Source: Streptomyces olivochromogenes (lineage in GTDB: Bacteria; Actinomycetota; Actinomycetes; Streptomycetales; Streptomycetaceae). Taken from it: a stretch of DNA of 55,055 nucleotides. A program made the position numbers and the translations under genes. This document shows positions 1-7,248 of the stretch, in pieces. The notes beneath the pieces are model-generated. The model did no database searches, was not told the DNA's origin, and was given only the letters and a program-made list of their open reading frames with translations. Each line of letters opens with the position of its first letter. Position 1 is the stretch's first letter. The stretch is from contig NZ_KQ948471.1 in NCBI RefSeq assembly GCF_001514115.1, positions 1 through 55,055 of the forward strand, given 5' to 3'.

Positions 1-30
1 CCGGGCTGACACGGCAGCCGTAGTTCGTGA

Positions 31-870
31 TCATGCGGCTGCCGTGACCTCGTTCCAGCGGTGGTGGCAGACGGCGGCTCGGTGTTGATGGCGTCGTCGC
101 CAGCGGGACCAGCGCAGGACGTGCTCCGGGGTGGTGACCGGTGTCGGCAGGGCGAAGGTCCGTGGCAGTCGCAGGAGTTCGGGCCGGGTGAGGACGATCA
201 TGGGCTCGCTCTCGGTGCCGGACTCGTCGAGGGCGCTGCCGACGCGGTGCCGGGTGGTGGCCACGGCCAGGAGGCCGGCGGCGATGAGGCTGATCAGGCT
301 CCAGCGCATCCAGGACGTCCAGCATGTCACCTGGCCCTCGTCGAGTCCGGCCAGGGACTTCGCGGCCTGGAAGTCCTCCTCGATCCGCCAGCGGCGGCAG
401 ACCACGTCGACGAGTTCGGCAAGCGTGACGGGGGTGGCGGAGTGGCAGCGGTAGAAGAGTTCGCGGGTATAGGGGTGGCGGCGGATCAGCAGGAAACCGT
501 GGCCCGCCTCGTGGCCGGGCGGGGTGTCGTCGGCGCTCACCTCGATCATGGCCCAGTCGTAGTGCCGGTCGCCCTTGGTGCCGTGGCCGGTGCGCAGACG
601 CTGCCAGGCCCGGCGGGGCAGCTTCGCCAGCACGCGGGAGGTGCCGAAGCGGCAGGCCGGGGTGGTCATGCGGTGGGTGGGTGGCGGGCACCGCGAAGGC
701 GTAGTCGTATCCGAGCTCGCGTATGCGCATCCGCAGGTCGCGGCCGCCGTAGACCTCGTCGGCGGCCACCCAGCGGGCCGCTCACCTTGCAGAACGCGCT
801 CACGGACGGCTCGCAGGACTGGGAACTCGTCCAGTAGAGCCTCAGGGGGGTGTCCCAGGTGCGCAGTAGG
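31..870 (-). pseudogene. IS701-like transposase, 3' part, frameshifted
   Basis: The minus strand carries the C-terminal part of an IS701/IS4-type transposase, including the conserved block WRIEEDFQAAKSLAGLDEGQ at about 340-400 and a following hydrophobic helix. The middle of the protein (VAADEVYGGRDLRMRIREL, about 685-780) lies in a different reading frame from both flanks, so at least two frameshifts are present. I cannot recognise a normal N-terminus upstream, so the element is truncated as well as frameshifted. The stop is near position 31, close to the window edge. It is a dead mobile-element remnant. The 5' limit is approximate; bases from about 870 to 1264 hold no gene I can support. 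Confidence 0.75.
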
Positions 871-1264
871 CGGGCGGTCACCGTCGAGGAGCCTGGCTGC
901 GTGCAGGAGGAAGGGCCCATCGAGGGAATGGGGCTGCTGAGGGTCGGGCTGGTTCACGCGGCGCGGCTCCGCTCGCCCGGTTCCATCTCGCGGCGGGCCT
1001 GCTGCGCGCGGCCGGCGCCGCGCGCACGAGCAGACGGTCATCGGTTGGGGGTGCGCCCAGCCGAGGTTGCGGAGGCCGGCGGCCTTGATGAGGTCGGCGT
1101 CGAGCCGGAGAGACCGGGCGGGGGAGTGGCCCTGAGCCTGAGTTTTGACCTCCGGGGTTCGAACGCGTGGCGGCATGGCCCTCGAAGGGTCGGCCACATG
1201 TGTTCAAGGGTCGCGTGTGAGCGGCAGCCTGAGAGCCACGAGCGGCAGCCCGACCGGTCGGAAA

Positions 1265-1690
1265 TCAGCACTCAAGTTCAGGTGCGGGAACGCTGCCGCT
1301 GGGAGGGGTCGGCAACCCCCGGGGCACCCCACGGCCATCTGCGGCTGCGGCGAGGTTCTGCCGTAAGTACGTGAGGCGTGCGATCTCCGCGTCCAGGGCT
1401 GCCAGGCGATCGGCCACGACGTCGCTGAACGCGCCTGGAGGACTGCCACAAGATGCGGGCGGGGTCTGGACGAGGAGGTCCAGGCGGTGGGCTCGGCGGC
1501 GGAGGTCTTCCAGGGTGAGGCCCAGAGCCAGCAGGTCACGGATCACGCGGACGCGGGCCACCTCGGCAGCGCTGTACTCACGCTGGCCGGACGGAGTACG
1601 TGGCGGGGGCCGGAGCAGGCCACGGGCCTCGTACAGGCGCAGAGCGCGCGGTGTGGTGCCGGCTGCCGCCGCTGCCTCGCCGATCCGCAT
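1265..1690 (-). CDS. MerR-family transcriptional regulator
   Basis: Predicted 141-residue regulator. The N-terminus MRIGEAAAAAGTTPRALRLY followed by EARGLL and REYSAAEVARV is a typical MerR winged-helix, and the C-terminal half is a dimerising helix with no cysteine sensor cluster of the MerR/SoxR type. The ATG at 1690 is chosen because the HTH begins directly there; upstream in-frame sequence is unlike the family. It begins 13 bp after the stop of the oxidoreductase gene (1704-2705), so the two are probably one transcript, and it probably controls the dyad at 2721-2744 in front of that gene. The inducing ligand cannot be read from the sequence. Confidence 0.85.
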   Translation of the reverse strand: MRIGEAAAAAGTTPRALRLYEARGLLRPPPRTPSGQREYSAAEVARVRVIRDLLALGLTLEDLRRRAHRLDLLVQTPPASCGSPPGAFSDVVADRLAALDAEIARLTYLRQNLAAAADGRGVPRGLPTPPSGSVPAPELEC

Positions 1691-1703
1691 GTGCTCCCCC
1701 GTC

Positions 1704-2705
1704 CTACAGCTCCACGATCGCCGCCCCGAAGGAGCGGCCCGCAATCAGTGCGGGCAACGCCTGCGGGGCGCGCTCGATTCCACGGAGCGGGGTGTAGGGG
1801 AACTGGATGTCGCCCGTCCGCAGCCAGTCCCCGAAGCGGGCCTCCCACTCCGCCTCGACATCCGGGTGGTCCGTGCCGTTGTAGCCGGCGATCGTGATGC
1901 CCCTGGTCAGCAGCTGGAAGGTGTCGAGCACGGCCGGTGCGCTCCCGCCCGCTCGGTCTGGGGACAGCTGACCGTCCAGTGCGCCCACCAGGGCGAACCG
2001 GGCGCCCCGGTTCGCGGCGTGGACGGCGGCTGTCAGCTGTTCGCCGCCCACGGTGTCCAGGACGACATCGATGCCGTCCGGCGCCGCCTCGGCGAGCTGT
2101 CTGCCGATCGGTCCCGCTCCGCGCAGCACGGTGGCGTCGTAACCGAGTTCCCGCTTCAGCCTCCGGGCCTTGTCCGGTGAACCGGTGCTGCCGACCACCC
2201 GGGCGGCACCCAGCAGCCGGGCGATCTGGCCCGCCAGGGTGCCCACAGCGCCGGCGGCGCCGGTCACGAACACGGTGTCGCCCTCGTGGACCTCGGTCAG
2301 CCGGGTCAGCGCGCCGTACGCTGCGGAGCCCTGGGCGAGGTGGGCCACCGGGTCGGGCAGCGTGCCCTCCAGCGGCCTGCACTCGGCGGCGGCGGGTGTC
2401 GCGTAGTCCCGCCAGCCCTGAAGGTGCAGCACCAGCCGACCCTTCTCCAGCGGCCCGTCGACCACCTCGCCGATCGCGGGGCCGAACAAGGTGTCACCGG
2501 GGCACAGCGGCGGCAGCGGGACATCACGGGTCTCGCCTCCGATGAGGGTGCGCAGGCCTGGGAAGACCAGGAAATGGGTGTTGCGGACGAGTACCTGGCC
2601 GGCCTCGGGACGGGGGACGGGGACCCGTGCCAGGGCGAAGTCGTCCGCGGTCGGCAATCCAGCGGGGTGGCGGACCAGGCGCACGAGGCGATGAGTCGCA
2701 TTCAT
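1704..2705 (-). CDS. MDR-family NADP-dependent oxidoreductase (zinc-free, CurA/LTB4DH-like)
   Basis: A 333-residue medium-chain reductase. The N-terminal GroES-like domain contains FPGLRTLIGG and lacks the zinc-binding cysteines; the Rossmann domain starts with FVTGAAGAVGTLAGQIARLL (about 146-165) and SPDKARRL, which is usual for NADP binding. YNGTDHPD near residue 275 and the C-terminal PLRGIERAPQALPALIAG fit the leukotriene-B4 12-hydroxydehydrogenase/curcumin reductase group, which reduce alpha,beta-unsaturated carbonyls. It is the first gene of a likely operon with the MerR gene downstream. The substrate is not known; an electrophile or quinone-like carbonyl is an inference from the family and from MerR control. 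Confidence 0.85.
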   Translation of the reverse strand: MNATHRLVRLVRHPAGLPTADDFALARVPVPRPEAGQVLVRNTHFLVFPGLRTLIGGETRDVPLPPLCPGDTLFGPAIGEVVDGPLEKGRLVLHLQGWRDYATPAAAECRPLEGTLPDPVAHLAQGSAAYGALTRLTEVHEGDTVFVTGAAGAVGTLAGQIARLLGAARVVGSTGSPDKARRLKRELGYDATVLRGAGPIGRQLAEAAPDGIDVVLDTVGGEQLTAAVHAANRGARFALVGALDGQLSPDRAGGSAPAVLDTFQLLTRGITIAGYNGTDHPDVEAEWEARFGDWLRTGDIQFPYTPLRGIERAPQALPALIAGRSFGAAIVEL

Positions 2706-2720
2706 GTCCGGACGCTAAGC

Positions 2721-2744
2721 CTTGACCCGTGGGTCAGGGGCAAG
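2721..2744. promoter_or_regulatory. Candidate MerR operator/promoter dyad
   Basis: TGACCC-GT-GGGTCA (2723-2736) is a perfect inverted repeat, flanked by CTTG and CAAG. It lies about 18-40 bp upstream of the oxidoreductase start at 2705, where a MerR protein coded in the same operon would be expected to bind. Confidence 0.5.
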
Positions 2745-2920
2745 ACTCAGCTGAGCATCGCCATTTGACCGAGTCGGGCCGACGCTCGTGATGCGGCTTG
2801 ATTTTGTCCTTCTCACCGTTGAACTCGTGCAGCTCAGCGCCGGAATCCACGCACACGTCCCGGCTCCTTGTAAGAGGTCGCGCAGATAGGCGCTGTGGGG
2901 GCCTCGGCGGCCCCGCACGG

Positions 2921-3078
2921 CTGCGCGTGGACACCGTCCGCTTCGGCCGGATCGACACCCCACTCCTGCACTCGCGGCCGGGACTGGACTCCGCCGATGC
3001 GATCACCGCCGCCGGATCGACCACTCCTTTCGGCCGCTTCGGCACCTCCGAGGAAGCCGCCGCCTCGGCCCTTTACGA
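2921..3078 (+). pseudogene. C-terminal remnant of a short-chain dehydrogenase
   Basis: The plus strand reads LRVDTVRFGRIDTPLL and then TPFGRFGTSEEAAASALY, which is the C-terminal signature of classical SDRs (RVNxVxPGxIxTP ... PxGRFGxPEExAxxALFL). There is no Rossmann N-terminus, no catalytic YxxxK and no start upstream. The fragment runs into the 3' end of the convergent TetR gene. The rest of 2745-3072 holds nothing else I can support. Confidence 0.55.
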
Positions 3079-3690
3079 CGGAGCGTCCGACTGCCGGCAT
3101 GCCGGGCTCGAGAAGGCGGCGAACGCAGCGTCCAGCAGTGTGCCGAGGTCTTCTTGGCCGCCGCTCGCACTCCACTGTCCGAGGACGATCCACAGGCATT
3201 CGAGCGCCGCCGCAACGCGAACGTTGGCGATAACCGCTGGCCCGTCGGCCGAGGAAGCTGTCTCCTGGAGTCGGGCAACGATCCCTGGTCGCCATTCGGC
3301 CTGCTTCTCCCGGAGGCGTGCGCAAAGGGCTGGGGTCTCATCGATGAGGCCGAGGATCGTCACGAGTTCCTGGACGTCGCGCACGAGGAACGTCACGGCT
3401 GACTCCAGGGCGTTGCGCAGCCTGTCCCAGTCGTCCTGGTTGGCCCGGCCGGCATCGAGGGCGTCGGCGATGACGTCACCGACAGGGTCGAAGACGAACA
3501 GGACCACGTCTTCCTTGGTGCCGAAGTAGCGCAGGAAGGTGCTCCGCGACACCCCGGCGGCTTCGGAGAGGTCGGCGAAGGTGACCTGGTTGAAGCCGGT
3601 GAGGCAGAACCGGTTGAACGCGACGCGGGCCAGCTCTGCTCGCACCGCGTGGCGGCTGATCTCACGGGTACCGACTGGCGCTGCGCTCAT
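3073..3690 (-). CDS. TetR-family regulator
   Basis: Predicted 205 residues. The HTH is TFADLSEAAGVSRSTFLRYF followed by GTKEDV, a standard TetR N-terminal domain; the rest is the helical ligand-binding domain. ATG at 3690 is chosen because upstream in-frame sequence (to 3798) is low-complexity and overlaps the operator region. It is divergent from the enoyl-CoA hydratase gene at 3845 with 154 bp between the starts, and that interval has two strong palindromes, so autoregulation plus control of the neighbour is likely. The ligand is unknown; an acyl-CoA or hydrophobic acid would suit the neighbour. Confidence 0.85.
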   Translation of the reverse strand: MSAAPVGTREISRHAVRAELARVAFNRFCLTGFNQVTFADLSEAAGVSRSTFLRYFGTKEDVVLFVFDPVGDVIADALDAGRANQDDWDRLRNALESAVTFLVRDVQELVTILGLIDETPALCARLREKQAEWRPGIVARLQETASSADGPAVIANVRVAAALECLWIVLGQWSASGGQEDLGTLLDAAFAAFSSPACRQSDAPS

Positions 3691-3694
3691 GGGG

Positions 3695-3718
3695 ACGAGT
3701 GTACTCCGGCACACTCGT
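3695..3718. promoter_or_regulatory. Palindrome, candidate TetR operator 1
   Basis: ACGAGTGT-N8-ACACTCGT, 8-bp perfect arms, starting 5 bp upstream of the tetR ATG at 3690, so a bound protein would block tetR expression. Confidence 0.5.
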
Positions 3719-3746
3719 TTGCTTCTTCGGGTACAGGTTTCTAACC

Positions 3747-3761
3747 TGACACTCGGTGTCA
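3747..3761. promoter_or_regulatory. Palindrome, candidate TetR operator 2
   Basis: TGACACTCGGTGTCA, 6-bp perfect arms around TCG, located 84 bp upstream of the enoyl-CoA hydratase ATG at 3845. The half-site ACACT is shared with the palindrome at 3695-3718. Confidence 0.5.
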
Positions 3762-3844
3762 GACGCGATGCTGAGATTCGCGACGCTGTCCCCAGCAAGC
3801 GGCCCGTTCACGGGCCGTCCCTTACCGCGAAATGGAGCCACCTC

Positions 3845-4705
3845 ATGAGCTACGAAGACCTTCCCGCCCTGACGATCGACGTCTCGGACGGGGTCGCGAC
3901 GGTGACAATCGATCACCCGCCGCTCAATCTGATGGACGCGGTCCTCCTGCCGTCACTCCGGGCATTCGTCGCGCGTGTGCGCGACGACACCGACGTCCGC
4001 GTCATCGTCTTCGAGAGTGCGGACCCGGAGTTCTTCGTTGCGCACGGTGACATGGCCTACCTCACCGACCCTGACGCGCTGCCTACAGCCACTCGCGCTG
4101 CGATCGCGGCCGCACCGGACTCGGCCATCCCCGAGGGCCTGAACATCCTCCAGGCGATGAGCGAGGAGGTCCGCTCGCTGCCGCAGGTCACCATCGGCAA
4201 GCTGGCGGGCTTCGCGCGCGGCGCGGGCAATGAGTTCTTCATGTACCTGGACATGCGATTCGCGGCGATCGGCAAGTCGGGGCAGGGGCAGCCGGAGTCT
4301 TTGATGGGGATCCTCCCAGGGGGCGGCGGCACGGTGAACATGACGCGCCTGGCGGGCAGGGCCCGCGCGCTGGAGCTCATCCTCGGCGCCGAACTCGTGG
4401 GCGCGGAGCTCGCGGAACGGTATGGCCTGATCAACCGTGCGCTGCCCGCCGCAGAAATCGATGCATTCGTCGACACTCTTGCCCGACGGATCGCCGGCCT
4501 GCGGCCGGAGGTGCTCTCCGTCACCAAGGCTGCGGTCGACGCGGTCGCGCAGCCCATTCCTCATGCGGCGTATGCCGTTGAGAACGAGGGCCTGTTTGCG
4601 GCGTTCGGCGATGAGGTCACCGAGCTCGCCCACAAGCTGCTCGCGGCTGGTATCCAGACCCGCGAGGGCGAACGGGACCACGAGCGCATCGCCAACAGCA
4701 TCTGA
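3845..4705 (+). CDS. Enoyl-CoA hydratase/isomerase (crotonase) family protein
   Basis: A 286-residue crotonase-fold protein. GVATVTIDHPPLNLMDAVLL (about 14-33) is the usual N-terminal block; TIGKLAGFARGAGNEFFMYL is the CoA/oxyanion-hole region; MGILPGGGGTVNMTRLAGRA matches the second part of the PROSITE crotonase signature. The usual catalytic glutamates of hydratases are not clearly placed (PGGGGTVNM replaces the common PExGxxPGxGG spacing), so isomerase, hydrolase or another crotonase activity is equally possible. The ATG at 3845 has GGAG about 8 bp upstream. Divergent from the TetR gene and probably its target. Confidence 0.85.
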   Translation: MSYEDLPALTIDVSDGVATVTIDHPPLNLMDAVLLPSLRAFVARVRDDTDVRVIVFESADPEFFVAHGDMAYLTDPDALPTATRAAIAAAPDSAIPEGLNILQAMSEEVRSLPQVTIGKLAGFARGAGNEFFMYLDMRFAAIGKSGQGQPESLMGILPGGGGTVNMTRLAGRARALELILGAELVGAELAERYGLINRALPAAEIDAFVDTLARRIAGLRPEVLSVTKAAVDAVAQPIPHAAYAVENEGLFAAFGDEVTELAHKLLAAGIQTREGERDHERIANSI

Positions 4706-5063
4706 GTGCCCAAGCTCTCGCCATCCGTGCGCAGAGGCTTCGTGGGAGTTCCTCAGCCATTGCCGGCACGCTCGTTGTCGAGTGGTCAGGTCGTGGTTCG
4801 CGGGGGCTTGTCGGGAACACGACCGGCTGAAGCGCCGGAAACGGCGGGCAGGGGAGTGGATGGAGCAAGTAGCCGTAAGCTTGACAACGCTGTTCGGCCG
4901 TGCGGACAGGCGCGGTTGGGGAGGTAGGTAGCCGAGCGGGCACAGGTACCCCGGTGATCACAGAGCGCCGCAACTCCATGATCGCTATGACCTGTGCCCC
5001 TTTCGCAGCCGGGGTCCTCCACCGTGCCTGTCCGCGCGACCTCAAAGTCGCACAGCCTCAGCG
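4706..5063. other. Intergenic, nothing recognised
   Basis: Between the convergent ends of the crotonase gene and the secreted ADP-ribosyltransferase gene. Open frames here on both strands lack family features. No convincing terminator hairpin seen. Confidence 0.5.
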
Positions 5064-5774
5064 CTACGGGCCGACCACACCCGCCGACACACCCGAGATC
5101 GGGTGGAAGTGACTGTTCGTCCGGCAGCCCAGGTTTTGGTAGATGTTGGCGTTCGTCTGCGGGTCCTTGCCGGCCCAATGGTACTGACACGCCCCCTGGA
5201 TGAACCTGCCCTGGACCCCGCCGGGGAAGTCGATCTCCTTGTTCCACAGGAACTGTGACTCGATGCCGGTCTGCCGCGCGGTGGCGTTCACGTCAATGCC
5301 GCCGGGGGCTTGGATCGCATACACCCAGCCGGTACTCCCCGTGGCGCCTGTGGCGAAACCCTGCGCAACCCACCGTTCACAAGTGGTGCTCAGGTGCGCA
5401 CTGTTCTGCGTGCCGCCCCCGATGATCCACTGCGACAGCGGGGTGAGGTCCGAACCCTTGGGGGGGAAGCCGTTCAGGAAGATCGGTTCCGGGTCCGGCC
5501 GGGTGTCCCCCCGCCACAGCGTGTTGCTGTCGTGACGCCAGTACCAGTCCTCTTTCAGCGTGGCGAGGTCTACCTTCGGCTGGATCCCGGCATCCGTCGT
5601 GGTCTGCGCCCAGTCCGACACATGGTAGGCACCGACCGGGCCGCAGGCCCCGGTGTCACGGATCTGCTCCGGGGTTCCCGGGAGGGGATCCGTCGCGGCA
5701 CCGGCGGGGGAGGCGAACGTCAACGAGGCAGCTGCAAGGGCGGCGGAAGAGATCCGGAGCACAGCTTTCAACAT
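5064..5774 (-). CDS. Secreted scabin/pierisin-like ADP-ribosyltransferase
   Basis: About 236 residues. The first 26-30 residues (MLKAVLRISSAALAAASLTF then ASPAGAA) are a Sec signal peptide. The mature part has the layout of the enterotoxin-A/scabin group of mono-ADP-ribosyltransferases: LWRGDTRPD with the NAD-binding arginine, a LSTTCERWVAQGFA block in the position of the STS motif, and WNKEIDFPGGV in the position of the QxE catalytic motif. Scabin and ScARP from Streptomyces ADP-ribosylate guanine bases of DNA. Here the glutamate is kept but the preceding Gln is Asn (N-K-E). Four cysteines in the mature part could form disulfides. A GTG nine bases upstream (5783) is an alternative start. No immunity gene is obvious beside it. 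Confidence 0.8.
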   Translation of the reverse strand: MLKAVLRISSAALAAASLTFASPAGAATDPLPGTPEQIRDTGACGPVGAYHVSDWAQTTTDAGIQPKVDLATLKEDWYWRHDSNTLWRGDTRPDPEPIFLNGFPPKGSDLTPLSQWIIGGGTQNSAHLSTTCERWVAQGFATGATGSTGWVYAIQAPGGIDVNATARQTGIESQFLWNKEIDFPGGVQGRFIQGACQYHWAGKDPQTNANIYQNLGCRTNSHFHPISGVSAGVVGP

Positions 5775-6233
5775 GGTCGGCACAGCCCATCGCTCGGTTC
5801 ACGGGACTCACGATTCGTAACCGGAAACCTGGGCGAATCCGGCAGGCACGCGCAAGAGTCACCCGCGGGCACCACCATGTCCGCCCCGCCGGCGCAGACA
5901 CCGACGACTCGAAGGACCCGCCATCGCCATGGCGTTGGAAGCAATCCCGCGGTACGCCTTCGCTGTACGTATCGAGCACGGCGTAGGCCGCCACGCATCC
6001 CCTTGGCCGCCCTCGCCGGGCGGTGTTCCACGCCGTGAAGGTTGCCCGGTCCCACGGTTCATTCCCGGACATGGCGCGGACGTCAGGTACAGGCGTGATT
6101 CCGACGGTGCGTCACTTGCACCCAAGGCGAGGAACCGACGAAATGCGGCACGCGGGGTGACGGAATGCGCGGAGTGGGGCCAGTCCGCCGGTCGACCGCC
6201 GGGGGTGCGCCGGCGGTGCGTGGGCCCGGCGGC
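5775..6233. other. Intergenic, nothing recognised
   Basis: About 460 bp upstream of the ADP-ribosyltransferase gene and downstream of the unknown gene at 6234-6773. It should hold the toxin promoter, but I see no clear -10/-35 or operator. Confidence 0.4.
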
Positions 6234-6773
6234 TTACAGGCCGCCGGACTTGACCGGGAACTTCTGGATCGTCGCGACGACGGTGTCGGGCTTGTCCAGT
6301 TCGACGAAGTCGACCGGCTTCTGCAACTGGGACAGGTCGCCCCGCGGGGGGTACTGGGTCAGCTGCGAGATGAGCGTGAACGTGTCCTTCGTGGAAAGGA
6401 CCAGCGGCTCACTGCCCGGCTGGTCGATGGTCATGGTGCAGGGGCTCATGACCAGGGAGCACTCGAACCTGGGCGGGAACTGCTGCGTCACCTTCAGCAG
6501 GCTGGCCGCATCGACGTCGACGTCACTCTGCTCGATGGTGATGGTGCCGCCCTCCGCTCCCCCGTCGTCCAGTGCGGCGAGTTCCGCGGTCACCTTGAAG
6601 CCGACCAGCCGCAGCCGCACGCTGTTGATCGGGTCGTTCGGGTTGACGTCGACGCGGTGCTTCCAGCCCCCGCGGAAGTCCACGGAGACGAGCTTCTTCC
6701 GGATCTGCAAGGGGGTGTTGATGGCAAGCGCGCTGCACGGGATCTCGGCACCGATCGGGGGAAGCAGGGGCAT
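6234..6773 (-). CDS. Hypothetical protein
   Basis: 179 residues from the ATG at 6773 (MPLLPPIGAEIPC). I do not recognise the family. No signal peptide or membrane segment. It is rich in beta-prone sequence (WKHRVDVNPND, VRLRLVGFKVTAEL, GGTITIEQSDVDVDAASLLK, CTMTIDQPGSEPLVLSTKD), which suggests an all-beta fold; two cysteines near the centre (ECSLVMSPC) may pair. It stands alone: the next gene on the same strand ends at 7249, and the ADP-ribosyltransferase start is 460 bp downstream. A link to the toxin is not supported beyond proximity. Confidence 0.6.
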   Translation of the reverse strand: MPLLPPIGAEIPCSALAINTPLQIRKKLVSVDFRGGWKHRVDVNPNDPINSVRLRLVGFKVTAELAALDDGGAEGGTITIEQSDVDVDAASLLKVTQQFPPRFECSLVMSPCTMTIDQPGSEPLVLSTKDTFTLISQLTQYPPRGDLSQLQKPVDFVELDKPDTVVATIQKFPVKSGGL

Positions 6774-7210
6774 GCGGCATTCCTTCGCGTAGCGGGGCGG
6801 GGGACCCGTCACCCTCACCCTTGGACCGGACACGCCCCCACGCGAGCGACGTCGTCCATGCAGACCACAGATTCACCCCATCGCGTCACCCCACCCCACA
6901 AGCACCGGCCGGGAGCGAACCTCTGCTGATGACGCGGCACATCTGCGTACGGAAGTTCAGCCGGAGTCTCCACGTCTCTACGCGGGATCGTCACTCGGCA
7001 GCGGCCGCATTTCGGCAGGCCAGTGCATTGCGTCGGTTGGCCAAGGCGGCGTGAGGAGAGCGCAGCGGCGCTGCGCGCGACGAGCGCAACGCGGCCAGAC
7101 GAGAGCTTCCCCCAGCCTTCGGCCGGGGGTGCCCCCGCACGCGGCGCCGCGTGCCCTGTCTGCGCGGCCTCTTAACGGGTGGACCGATGGCCGCAGGTGT
7201 GTCGGACGCC
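6774..7210. other. Intergenic with a GC-rich hairpin
   Basis: No gene seen. At 7109-7129 CCCCCAGCC-TTC-GGCCGGGGG forms a 9-bp hairpin with one mismatch, a structure that is common between Streptomyces genes and may be a terminator or small dispersed repeat. Confidence 0.4.
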
Positions 7211-7234
7211 CCTCGCGAAGCCCGCTTCGCGAGG
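7211..7234 (-). terminator. Hairpin terminator of the SpoIIE-type gene
   Basis: CCTCGCGAAG-CCCG-CTTCGCGAGG, a perfect 10-bp stem with a 4-nt loop, 15 bp beyond the stop of the 7249-9729 gene. No U-tract, as is usual in Streptomyces. Confidence 0.7.
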
Positions 7235-7248
7235 TCGGCGGGTTCGCC

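Noticed and set aside
7109..7129. Hairpin read as a small RNA or CRISPR-like repeat
   Set aside because: Single copy here and of the type common between Streptomyces genes; no repeat-spacer array exists in the window.
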